64,000 nt of DNA, from assembly GCF_050947335.1 (NCBI RefSeq), contig NW_027473317.1, positions 3,658,001 through 3,722,000 on the forward strand. Direction: 5' to 3'. Shown one piece after another: positions 12,790 to 25,364 of the stretch; the stretch's first letter is position 1, and each line of letters begins with the position of its first letter. The translations under genes were made by a program, and so were the position numbers. The notes beneath the pieces were generated by a model. It did no database searches. It saw only the letters and a program-made list of their open reading frames with translations, and was not told the origin of the DNA. The DNA is from Megachile rotundata (taxonomy: Eukaryota; Arthropoda; Insecta; Hymenoptera; Megachilidae).

Positions 12790-14820
12790 GTGATTGTATC
12801 ATTGTGATTGTATGATTGTGATTGTATGACTGTGATTGTATGATTGTGATTGTATGATTGTCATTGTATGATTGTGATTGTATGATTGTGATTGTATGAT
12901 TGTGATTGTATGACTGTGATTGTATGATTGCGATTGTATGATTCTGATTGTATGATTGTGGTTGTATGATTGTGATTGTATGATTGTGATCGTATGATTG
13001 TGATCGTATGATTGTGATCGTATGATTGTGATCGTATGATTGTGATCGTATGATTGTGATCGTATGATTGTGATGGTATGATTGTGATTGTATGATTGTG
13101 ATTGTATGATTGTGATTGTATGATTGTGATTGTATGATTGTGATTGTGTGATTGTGATTGTATGATTGCGATTGTATGATTGTGATTGTATGATTGTTTC
13201 TGCATGATTGTGATTGTATGATTGCGATTGTATGATTATGATTGTGTGATTGTGATTGTATGATTGTGATTGTGTGATTGTGATTGTGAGATTGTGATTG
13301 TATGATTTTGATTGTATGATCGTGATTGTATGATTGTGATTGTATGATTGTGATTGTATGATTGTGATCGTATGATTGTGATTGTAAGATTGTGATTGTG
13401 TGATTGTGATTGTATGATTGTAATTGTATGATTGTGATTGTATGATTGTGATCGTATGATTGTGACTGTAAGATTGTGATTGTGTGATTGTGATTGTATG
13501 ATTGTGATTGTATGATTGTTTCTGCATGATTGTGATTGTATGATTGCGATTGTATGATTATGATTGTGTGATTGTGATTGTATGATTGTGATTGGGAGAT
13601 TGTGATTGTATGATTGTGATTGTATGATTGTGATTGTATGATTGTGATTGTATGATTGTGATTGTATGACTGTGATTGTATGATTGCGATTGTATGATTC
13701 TGATTGTATGATTGTGGTTGTATGATTGTGATTGTATGATTGTGATCGTATGATTGTGATCGTATGATTGTGATCGTATGATTGTGATCGTATGATTGTG
13801 ATCGTATGATTGTGATGGTATGATTGTGATTGTATGATTGTGATTGTATGATTGTGATTGTATGATTGTGATTGTATGATTGTGATTGTATGATTGTGAT
13901 CGTATGATTGTGATTCTTTGATTGCGATTGTATGATTGTGATTGTATGATTGTGATTGTATGATTGTGATTGTATGATTGTGATTGTATGATTGTGATTG
14001 TATGATTGTGATTGTATGATTGTGATTGTATGATTGGCATCGTATGATTGTGGTTGTGTGATTGCGATTGTATGATTGCGACTGTATGATTGTGATTGTA
14101 TGATTGTGATTGTATGATTGCGATTGTATGATTGCGATTGTATGATTGTGATTGTATGATTGTGATTGTATGATTGTGATCGTATGATTGTGATTGTATG
14201 ATCGGGATTGTATGATCGTGATTGTAAAATTGTGATTGTATGATTGTGATTGTATGATTGCGATTGTATGATTGTGATTGTATGATTGTGATTGTGTGAT
14301 TGTGATTGTATGATTGTGATTGGGAGATTGTGATTGTATGATTGTGATTGTATGATTGTGATTGTATGATTGTGATTGTATGATTGTGATTGTATGATTG
14401 TGATTGTATGACTGTGATTGTATGATTGCGATTGTATGATTCTGATTGTATGATTGTGGTTGTATGATTGTGATTGTATGATTGTGATCGTATGATTGTG
14501 ATCGTATGATTGTGATCGTATGATTGTGATCGTATGATTGTGATCGTATGATTGTGATCGTATGATTGTGATGGTATGATTGTGATTGTATGATTGTGAT
14601 TGTATGATTGTGATTGTATGATTGTGATTGTATGATTGTGATTGTATGATTGTGATCGTGTGATTGTGATTCTTTGATTGCGATTGTATGATTATGATTG
14701 TATGATTGTGATTGTATGATTGTGATTGTATGATTGTGATTGTATGATTGTGATTGTATGATTGTGATTGTATGATTGTGATTGTATGATTGTGATTGTA
14801 TGATTGTGATTGTATGATTG
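12790..14820. repeat. HOR-A segment embedded in B1.1
   Basis: TTTCTGCAT landmarks end at 13205 and 13527, the 322-bp pair typical of HOR-A. The GATCGTAT runs, the TTCTTTG and GGGAG variants and GGCATCG (14034 and 14820) appear in A order. The segment corresponds to a little more than one A copy. The homologous segment in B2.1 is about 56,650-58,554. B2.1 carries ten extra units near 57,990-58,130 and has lost 19 units near 58,550 relative to this copy, a net loss of nine units. Confidence 0.8.
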
Positions 14821-15353
14821 GCATCGTATGATTGTGGTTGTGTGATTGCGATTGTATGATTGCGACTGTATGATTGTGATTGTATGATTGTGATTGTATG
14901 ATTGTGATTGTATGATTATGATTGTATGATTGTCATTGTATGATTGTGATTGTGTGATTGTGATTGTATGATTGTGATTGTATGATTGTGATTGTATGAT
15001 TGTTATTGTATGATTGTGATTGTATGATTATGATCGTATGATTGTGATTGTATGATTGTGATTGTATGATTGTGATTGTATGATTGTGATAGCATGATTG
15101 TGATTGCATGATTGTGATTGTATGATTGTGATTGTATGATTGTGATTGTATGATTGTGATTGTATGATTGTTTCTATATGATTGTGATTGTATGATTGCG
15201 ATTGTATGATTCTGATTGTATGATTGTGATTGTGTGATTTTGATTGTGTGATTGTGATTGTGAGATTGTGATTGTATGATTGTGACTGTATTATTGTGAT
15301 TGTATGATTGTGTTTGTATGATTGTGATTGTATGATTGTGATCGTATGATTGT
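14821..15353. repeat. HOR-B tail segment
   Basis: This short segment runs from GGCATCG through TTGTCATTG, TGTTATTG (15001), GATAGCATG (about 15,089) and TTTCTATAT (15171) to the next B core. It matches 49808-50340 at 34,987 bp and 58555-59087 at 43,734 bp. In both full B copies and at the end of the right A array it forms the bridge from A-type to B-type sequence. Confidence 0.82.
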
Positions 15354-16870
15354 GATCGTATGATTGTGATCGTATGATTGTGATCGTATAATTGCGATTG
15401 TATGATTGTGATTGTATGATTGTGATTGTATGATTGTCATTGTATGATTGTGATTGTATGATTGTGATTGTATGATTGTGATTGCATGATTGTGATTGTA
15501 TGATAGTACTTGTATGACTGTGATCGTATGATTGTGATTGTATGATTGTGATTGTATAATTGTGATTGTATGATTGTGATTCTTTCATTGCGATTGTATG
15601 ATTGTGATTGTATGATTGCGATTGTATGATTGCGATTGTATGATCGTGATTGTATGATCGTGATTGTGAGATCGTGATTGTGAGATCGTGATTGTATGAT
15701 TGTGATTGTATGGTTGTGATTGTATGATAGTGATTGCATGATTGTGATTGTATGATTGTGATTGTATGATTGTGATTGTATGATTGTGATTTATGATTGT
15801 GATTGTATGATTGTGATTGTATGATTGTGTTTGCATGATTTTGATTGTATGATTGTGATTGTGTGATTGTGATTGTATGGTTGTGATTGTATGATTGTGA
15901 TTGTATGATTGTGATTGTATGATTGTGTTTGTACGATTGTGATTGTGTGATTGTGATTGTGTGATTGTGATTGCGTGATTGTGATTGTATGATTGTGATT
16001 GTATGATTGTCATTGCATGATTGTGATTGTATGATTATGATTGTGTGATTGTCATTGTATGATTGTGATTGTGTGATTGTGATTGTATGATTGTGATTGC
16101 ATGATTGTGATTGTATGATAGTAATTGTATGATTGTGATCGTATGATTGTGATTGTAGAATTGTGATTGTATGATTGTGATTGTGTGATTGTGATTGTGT
16201 GATTGTGATTGTATGATTGTGATTGTATGATTGTGATTGTATGATTGTGATTGTATGATTGTGATTGTATGATTGTGATTGTATGATTGTGATTGTATGA
16301 TTGTGATTGTATGATTATGATCGTATGATTGTGATTGTATGATTGTGATTGTATGATTGTGATTGTATGTTGTGATCGTATGATTGTGATCGTATGATTG
16401 TGATCGTATGATTGTGATCGTATAATTGCGATTGTATGATTGTGATTGTATGATTGTGATCGTATGATTGTGATTGTATGATTGTGATTGCATGATTGTG
16501 ATTGTATGATAGTAATTGTATGATTGTGATCGTATGATTGTGATTGTATGATAGTGATTGCATGATTGTGATTGTATGATTGTGATTGTATGATTGTGAT
16601 TGTATGATTGTGATTTAAGATTGTGATTGTATGATTGTGATTGTATGATTGTGATTCTTTCATTGCGATTGTATGATTGTGATTGTATGATTGCGATTGT
16701 ATGATTGCGATTGTATGATCGTGATTGTATGATCGTGATTGTGAGATCGTGATTGTGAGATCGTGATTGTATGATTGTGATTGTATGGTTGTGATTGTAT
16801 GATAGTGATTGCATGATTGTGATTGTATGATTGTGATCGTATGATTGTGATTGTATGATTGTGATTGTAT
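15354..16870. repeat. HOR-B partial copy B1.2 (truncated)
   Basis: This is the start of another B copy: 13-bp units at 15788, 16366 and 16612 match those at 6845, 7423 and 7669 at 8,943 bp. Against B1.1 it has a five-unit insertion just before 15788. Around 16,870 the match to 7,927 onward stops and sequence related to other parts of the array takes over (a TATTATTG variant at about 16,882). The right-hand equivalent B2.2 continues through this point, so B1.2 is the truncated allele. Confidence 0.82.
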
Positions 16871-18660
16871 GATTGTGATTGTATTATTGTGATTGTATGA
16901 TTGTGATTGTATGATTGTGATTGTATGATTGTGATCGTATGATTGTGATCGTATGATTGTGATTGTATGATTGTGATTGTATGATTCTGATTGTGTGATT
17001 GTGATTGTATGACTGTGATTGTATGATTGCGATTGTATGATTCTGATTGTATGATTGTGATTGTATGATTGTAATTGTATGATCGTGATTGTATGATCGT
17101 GATTGTATGATCGTGATTGTGAGATTGTGATTGTATGATTGTGATTGTATGATTGTGATTGTATGATTGTGATTGTATGATTGTGATTGTGAGATTGTGA
17201 TTGTATGATTGTGATTGTATGATTGTGATTGTATGATTGTGATTGTATGATTGTGATTGTATGATTGTGATTGTATGGTTGTGATTCTATGATTGTGATT
17301 GTATGATTGTGATCGTATGATTGTGGTTGTATAATTAAGGTTGTATGATTGTTTCTGTATGATTGTGATTGTATGATTGCGATTGTATGATTGTGATTGT
17401 ATGATTGTGATTATATGATTGTGATCGTATGATTGTGATTCTTTGATTGCGATTGTATGATTGTGATTGTGTGATTGTGATTGTATGATTGTGATTGTAT
17501 GATTGTGATTGTATGATTGTGATTGTATGATTGTGATTGTACGATTGTGATTGCATGATTGTGATTGTATGATTGTGATTGTATGATTGTGATTGCATGA
17601 TTGTGATTGTATGATTGTGATGGTATGATTGTGATTGTATGATTGTGATTCTTTGATTGCGATTGTATGATTGCGATTGTACGATTGCGATTGTACGATT
17701 GCGATTGTATGATTGCGATTGTATGATTGGGATTGTATGATTGTGATTGTATGATTGTGATTGTATGATTGTGATTGTATGATTGTGATTGTATCATTGT
17801 GATTGTATGATTGTGATTGTATGACTGTGATTGTATGATTGTGATTGTATGATTGTCATTGTATGATTGTGATTGTATGATTGTGATTGCATGATTGTGA
17901 TTGCATGATTGTGATTGCATGATTGTGATTGCATGATTGTGATTGCATGATTGTGATTGCATGATTGTGATTGTATGATTGTGATTGTATGATTGTGATT
18001 GTATGATTGTGATTGTATGATTGTGATTGTATGATTGTGATTGTGAGATTGTGATTGTATGATTGTGATTGTATGATTGTGATTGTATGATTGTGATTGT
18101 ATGATTGTGATTGTATGGTTGTGATTCTATGATTGTGATTGTATGATTGTGATCGTATGATTGTGGTTGTATAATTAAGGTTGTATGATTGTTTCTGTAT
18201 GATTGTGATTGTATGATTGCGATTGTATGATTGTGATTGTATGATTGTGATTATATGATTGTGATCGTATGATTGTGATTCTTTGATTGCGATTGTATGA
18301 TTGTGATTGTGTGATTGTGATTGTATGATTGTGATTGTATGATTGTGATTGTATGATTGTGATTGTATGATTGTGATTGTACGATTGTGATTGCATGATT
18401 GTGATTGTATGATTGTGATTGTATGATTGTGATTGTATGATTGTGATTGTATGATTGTGATTGTATGATAGTGATTGTATGATTGTTTCTGTATGATTGT
18501 GATTGTATGATTGCGATTGTATGATTATGATTGTATGATAGTGATTGTATGATTGTGATTGTGTGATTGTGATTGTGAGATTGTGATTGTATGATCGTGA
18601 TTGTATGATCGTGATTGTGAGATTGTGATTGTATGATTGTGATTGTATGATTGTGATTGT
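16871..18660. repeat. Mosaic segment with an 840-854 bp displaced duplication
   Basis: The block around 17,185-17,590 recurs at about 18,039-18,430. The GAG variant is displaced 854 bp (17185/18039) and the ATAATTAAGG landmark 840 bp (17331/18171), a one-unit difference within the block. Between the copies lies a run of six units of GATTGCAT type. Many units are canonical, so the outer edges are approximate. Confidence 0.75.
17889..17972. repeat. Run of six GATTGCAT units
   Basis: Six consecutive units carry T12 to C (variant positions spaced 14 bp from 17889 to 17959). Elsewhere this variant usually occurs singly or in threes (for example 8747-8780). The run is a local homogenisation patch. 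Confidence 0.85.
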
Positions 18661-21600
18661 ATGATTGTGATTGTATGATTGTTTCTGCATGATTGTGATT
18701 GAGTGATTGCGATTGTATGATTATGATTGTGTGATTGTGATTGTATGATTGTGATTGTGAGATTGTGATTGTATGATTGTGATTGTATGATTGTGATTGT
18801 ATGATTGTGATTGTATGACTGTGATTGTATGATTGCGATTGTATGATTCTGATTGTATGATTGTGATTGTATGATTGTAATTGTATGATCGTGATTGTAT
18901 GATCGTGATTGTATGATCGTGATTGTGAGATTGTGATTGTATGATTGTGGTTGTATGATTGTGATTGTATGATTGTGATTGTAAGGTTGTGATTGTATGA
19001 TTGTGATTGTATGATTGTGATTGCATGATTGTGACTGTATGATTGTGACTGTATGATTGTGATTTATGATTGTGATTGTATGATTCTGATTGTATGATTG
19101 TGATTGTATGATAGTGATTGTATGATTGTTTCTGTATGATTGTGATTATATGATTGGGATTGTATGATTATGATTGTATGATTGTGATTGTATGATTGGA
19201 ATTGTGTGATTGTGATTGTGAGATTGTGATTGTATGATTTTGATTGTATGATCGTGATTGTATGATCGTGATTGTGAGATTGTGATTGTATGATTGTGAT
19301 TGTATGATTGTGATTGTATGATAGTAATTGTATGATTGTGATTGTATGATTGTCATTGTATGATTGTGATTGTATGATTGTGATCGTATGATTGTGATCG
19401 TATGATTGTGATCGTATGATTGTGATCGTATGATTGTGATCGTATGATTGTGATCGTATGATTGTGATGGTATGATTGTGATTGTATGATTGTGATTGTA
19501 TGATTGTGATTGTATGATTGTGATTGTATGATTGTAATTGTATGATTGTGATTGTATGATTGTGATCGTATGATTGTGATTCTTTGATTGCGATTGTATG
19601 ATTGTGATTGTATGATTGTGATTGTATGATTGTGATTGTATGATTGTGATTGTATGATTGTGATTGTATGATTGTGATTGTATGATTGGCATCGTATGAT
19701 TGTGATTGTGTGATTGCGATTGTATGATTGCGACTGTATGATTGTGATTGTATGATTGCCATTGTATGATTGTGATTGTATGATTATGATTGTATGATTG
19801 TCATTGTATGATTGTGATTGTGTGATTGTGATTGTATGATTGTGATTGTATGATTGTGATTGTATGATTGTGATTGTATGATTATGATCGTATGATTGTG
19901 ATTGTATGATTGTGTTTGTATGATTGTGATTGTGTGATTGTGATTGTGTGATTGTGATTGCGTGATTGTGATTGTATGATTGTGATTGTATGATTGTCAT
20001 TGTATGATTGTGATTGTATGATTCTGATTGTATGATTGTGATTGCATGATTGTGATTGGATGATTGTGATTGTATGATTGTGATTGTGAGATTGTGATTG
20101 TGAGATTGTGATTGTATGATTGTGATTGTGTGACTGTGATTGTATGATTGTGATTGTATAATTGTGATGGTATGATTGTGATTGTATGATTGTGATTGTA
20201 TGATTGTGATTGCATGATTGTGATTGTATGATAGTAATTGTATGATTGTGATCGTATGATTGTGATCGTATGATTGTGATTGTATGATTGTGATGGTATG
20301 ATTGTGATTGTATGATTGTGATTGTATGATTGTGATCGTATGATTGTGGTTGTATAATTAAGGTTGTATGATTGTTTCTGTATGATTGTGATTGTATGAT
20401 TGCGACTGTATGATTGTGATTGTATGATTGTGATTGTATGATTGTGATTGCATGATTGTGATTGTATGATTGTGATTGTATGATTGTGATTGCATGATTG
20501 TGACTGTATGATTGTGATTGTATGATTGTGATTGTATGATTGTGATTGTATGATTGTTTCTGTATGATTGTGATTGTATGATTGCGATTGTATGATTCTG
20601 ATTGTATGATTGTGATTGTATGATTGTGATTTTGTGATTGTGATTGTGTGATTGCGATTGTGTGATTGTGATTGTGAGATTGTGATTGTATGATTGTGAT
20701 TGTATGATTGTGATTGTATTATTGTGATTGTATGATTGTGATTGTATGATTGTGATTGTATGATTGTGATCGTATGATTGTGATCGTATAATTGTGATTG
20801 TATGATTCTGATTGTATGATTGTGATTGTATGATTGTGATTGTATGATTGTGATTGTATGATCGTGATTGTATGATCGTGATTGTGAGATTGTGATTGTA
20901 TGATTGTGATTGTATGATTGTGATTGTATGATTGTCATTGTATGATTGTGATTGTATGATTATGATTGTATTATTGTCATTGTATGATTGTGATTGTGTG
21001 ATTGTGATTGTATGATTGTGATTGCATGATTGTGATTGTATGATAGTAATTGTATGATTGTGATGGTATGATTGTGATTGTAGAATTGTGATTGTGTGAT
21101 TGTGATTGTGTGATTGTGATTGTATGATTGTGATTGTATGATTGTGATCGTATGATTGTGATCGTATGATTGTGATTGTACAATTGTGATTGTATGATTG
21201 TAATTGTATGATTGTGATTGTATGATTGTGATCGTATGATTGTGATTGTAAGATTGTGATTGTGTGATTGTGATTGTATGATTGTGATTGTATGATTGTT
21301 TCTGCATGATTGTGATTGTATGATTGCGATTGTATGATTATGATTGTGTGATTGTGATTGTATGATTGTGATTGGGAGATTGTGATTGTATGATTGTGAT
21401 TGTATGATTGTGATTGTATGATTGTGATTGTATGATTGTGATTGTATGACTGTGATTGTATGATTGCGATTGTATGATTCTGATTGTATGATTGTGGTTG
21501 TATGATTGTGATTGTATGATTGTGATCGTATGATTGTGATCGTATGATTGTGATCGTATGATTGTGATCGTATGATTGTGATCGTATGATTGTGATCGTA

Positions 21601-22089
21601 TGATTGTGATGGTATGATTGTGATTGTATGATTGTGATTGTATGATTGTGATTGTATGATTGTGATTGTATGATTGTGATCGTATGATTGTGATTCTTTG
21701 ATTGCGATTGTATGATTGTGATTGTATGATTGTGATTGTATGATTGTGATTGTATGATAGTGATTGTATGATTGTGATTGTATGATTGTGATTGTATGAT
21801 TGTGATTGTATGATTGTGATTGTATGATTGGCATCGTATGATTGTGGTTGTGTGATTGCGATTGTATGATTGCGACTGTATGATTGTGATTGTATGATTG
21901 TGATTGTATGATTGTGATTGTATGATTATGATTGTATGATTGTCATTGTATGATTGTGATTGTGTGATTGTGATTGTATGATTGTGATTGTATGATTGTG
22001 ATTGTATGATTGTTATTGTATGATTGTGATTGTATGATTATGATCGTATGATTGTGATTGTATGATTGTGATTGTATGATTGTGATTGT
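18661..22089. repeat. 3.4 kb tandem block, copy 1
   Basis: The copy is anchored by TTTCTGCAT (ends 18690), a 13-bp GATTTATG unit at 19061, a six-unit GATCGTAT run near 19,380-19,460, ATAATTAAGG at 20354, TTTCTGCAT (ends 21307) and TGTTATTG at 22011. All recur in copy 2: displacement 3,429 bp at the left, 3,443 in the middle, then 3,261 and 3,275 toward the right. Boundaries are inferred from where the flanks stop matching. Confidence 0.83.
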
Positions 22090-25000
22090 ATGATTGTGAT
22101 TGTATGATTGTTTCTGCATGATTGTGATTGAGTGATTGCGATTGTATGATTATGATTGTGTGATTGTGATTGTATGATTGTGATTGTGAGATTGTGATTG
22201 TATGATTGTGATTGTATGATTGTGATTGTATGATTGTGATTGTATGACTGTGATTGTATGATTGCGATTGTATGATTCTGATTGTATGATTGTGATTGTA
22301 TGATTGTAATTGTATGATCGTGATTGTATGATCGTGATTGTATGATCGTGATTGTGAGATTGTGATTGTATGATTGTGGTTGTATGATTGTGATTGTATG
22401 ATTGTGATTGTAAGGTTGTGATTGTATGATTGTGATTGTATGATTGTGATTGCATGATTGTGACTGTATGATTGTGACTGTATGATTGTGATTTATGATT
22501 GTGATTGTATGATTCTGATTGTATGATTGTGATTGTATGATAGTGATTGTATGATTGTTTCTGTATGATTGTGATTGTATGATTGGGATTGTATGATTAT
22601 GATTGTATGATTGTGATTGTATGATTGGAATTGTGTGATTGTGATTGTGAGATTGTGATTGTATGATTTTGATTGTATGATCGTGATTGTATGATCGTGA
22701 TTGTGAGATTGTGATTGTATGATTGTGATTGTATGATTGTGATTGTATGATAGTAATTGTATGATTGTGATTGTATGATTGTCATTGTATGATTGTGATT
22801 GTATGATTGTGATCGTATGATTGTGATCGTATGATTGTGATCGTATGATTGTGATCGTATGATTGTGATCGTATGATTGTGATCGTATGATTGTGATGGT
22901 ATGATTGTGATTGTATGATTGTGATTGTATGATTGTGATTGTATGATTGTGATTGTATGATTGTAATTGTATGATTGTGATTGTATGATTGTGATCGTAT
23001 GATTGTGATTCTTTGATTGCGATTGTATGATTGTGATTGTATGATTGTGATTGTATGATTGTGATTGTATGATTGTGATTGTATGATTGTGATTGTATGA
23101 TTGTGATTGTATGATTGTGATTGTATGATTGGCATCGTATGATTGTGATTGTGTGATTGCGATTGTATGATTGCGACTGTATGATTGTGATTGTATGATT
23201 GCCATTGTATGATTGTGATTGTATGATTATGATTGTATGATTGTCATTGTATGATTGTGATTGTGTGATTGTGATTGTATGATTGTGATTGTATGATTGT
23301 GATTGTATGATTGTGATTGTATGATTATGATCGTATGATTGTGATTGTATGATTGTGTTTGTATGATTGTGATTGTGTGATTGTGATTGTGTGATTGTGA
23401 TTGCGTGATTGTGATTGTATGATTGTGATTGTATGATTGTCATTGTATGATTGTGATTGTATGATTCTGATTGTATGATTGTGATTGCATGATTGTGATT
23501 GGATGATTGTGATTGTATGATTGTGATTGTGAGATTGTGATTGTGAGATTGTGATTGTATGATTGTGATTGTGTGACTGTGATTGTATGATTGTGATTGT
23601 ATAATTGTGATGGTATGATTGTGATTGTATGATTGTGATTGTATGATTGTGATTGCATGATTGTGATTGTATGATAGTAATTGTATGATTGTGATCGTAT
23701 GATTGTGATCGTATGATTGTGATTGTATGATTGTGATGGTATGATTGTGATTGTATGATTGTGATTGTATGATTGTGATCGTATGATTGTGGTTGTATAA
23801 TTAAGGTTGTATGATTGTTTCTGTATGATTGTGATTGTATGATTGCGACTGTATGATTGTGATTGTATGATTGTGATTGTATGATTGTGATTGCATGATT
23901 GTGATTGTATGATTGTGATTGTATGATTGTGATCGTATGATTGTGGTTGTATAATTAAGGTTGTATGATTGTTTCTGTATGATTGTGATTGTATGATTGC
24001 GACTGTATGATTGTGATTGTATGATTGTGATTGTATGATTGTGATCGTATAATTGTGATTGTATGATTCTGATTGTATGATTGTGATTGTATGATTGTGA
24101 TTGTATGATTGTGATTGTATGATCGTGATTGTATGATCGTGATTGTGAGATTGTGATTGTATGATTGTGATTGTATGATTGTGATTGTATGATTGTCATT
24201 GTATGATTGTGATTGTATGATTATGATTGTATTATTGTCATTGTATGATTGTGATTGTGTGATTGTGATTGTATGATTGTGATTGCATGATTGTGATTGT
24301 ATGATAGTAATTGTATGATTGTGATGGTATGATTGTGATTGTAGAATTGTGATTGTGTGATTGTGATTGTGTGATTGTGATTGTATGATTGTGATTGTAT
24401 GATTGTGATCGTATGATTGTGATCGTATGATTGTGATTGTACAATTGTGATTGTATGATTGTAATTGTATGATTGTGATTGTATGATTGTGATCGTATGA
24501 TTGTGATTGTAAGATTGTGATTGTGTGATTGTGATTGTATGATTGTGATTGTATGATTGTTTCTGCATGATTGTGATTGTATGATTGCGATTGTATGATT
24601 ATGATTGTGTGATTGTGATTGTATGATTGTGATTGGGAGATTGTGATTGTATGATTGTGATTGTATGATTGTGATTGTATGATTGTGATTGTATGATTGT
24701 GATTGTATGACTGTGATTGTATGATTGCGATTGTATGATTCTGATTGTATGATTGTGGTTGTATGATTGTGATTGTATGATTGTGATCGTATGATTGTGA
24801 TCGTATGATTGTGATCGTATGATTGTGATCGTATGATTGTGATCGTATGATTGTGATCGTATGATTGTGATGGTATGATTGTGATTGTATGATTGTGATT
24901 GTATGATTGTGATTGTATGATTGTGATTGTATGATTGTGATCGTATGATTGTGATTCTTTGATTGCGATTGTATGATTGTGATTGTATGATTGTGATTGT

Positions 25001-25364
25001 ATGATTGTGATTGTATGATTGTGATTGTATGATAGTGATTGTATGATTGTGATTGTATGATTGTGATTGTATGATTGTGATTGTATGATTGTGATTGTAT
25101 GATTGGCATCGTATGATTGTGGTTGTGTGATTGCGATTGTATGATTGCGACTGTATGATTGTGATTGTATGATTGTGATTGTATGATTGTGATTGTATGA
25201 TTATGATTGTATGATTGTCATTGTATGATTGTGATTGTGTGATTGTGATTGTATGATTGTGATTGTATGATTGTGATTGTATGATTGTTATTGTATGATT
25301 GTGATTGTATGATTATGATCGTATGATTGTGATTGTATGATTGTGATTGTATGATTGTGATTGT
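22090..25364. repeat. 3.4 kb tandem block, copy 2 (about 3.28 kb)
   Basis: This is the second tandem copy, with TTTCTGCAT ends at 22119 and 24568, the 13-bp unit at 22490 and TGTTATTG at 25286. Relative to copy 1 it gained one unit, has an internal 154-bp (11-unit) duplication that doubled the ATAATTAAGG landmark (23797 and 23951), and lost roughly 330 bp to the right of it. The net result is a copy shorter by about 154-168 bp. Confidence 0.83.

Larger units (their letters stand above)
6481..15353. repeat. HOR-B copy B1.1 (about 8.9 kb)
   Basis: This is one full turn of a long HOR. The landmarks at its start recur about 8.9 kb later: the ATAATTGCG string at 6515 and 15388 (8,873 bp), TAGTACTTG at 6631 and 15504 (8,873 bp), and the 13-bp unit at 6845 and 15788 (8,943 bp after a five-unit insertion). 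The B core runs to about 12,790 and holds 13-bp units at 6845, 7423 and 7669, a TGCG-type run at 8516-8630, and the ATAATTAAGG landmark at 12364. An A-type segment (about 12,790-14,820) and a tail (14,821-15,353) complete it. It matches 50341-59087 at 43,860 then 43,734 bp displacement. Confidence 0.85.
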
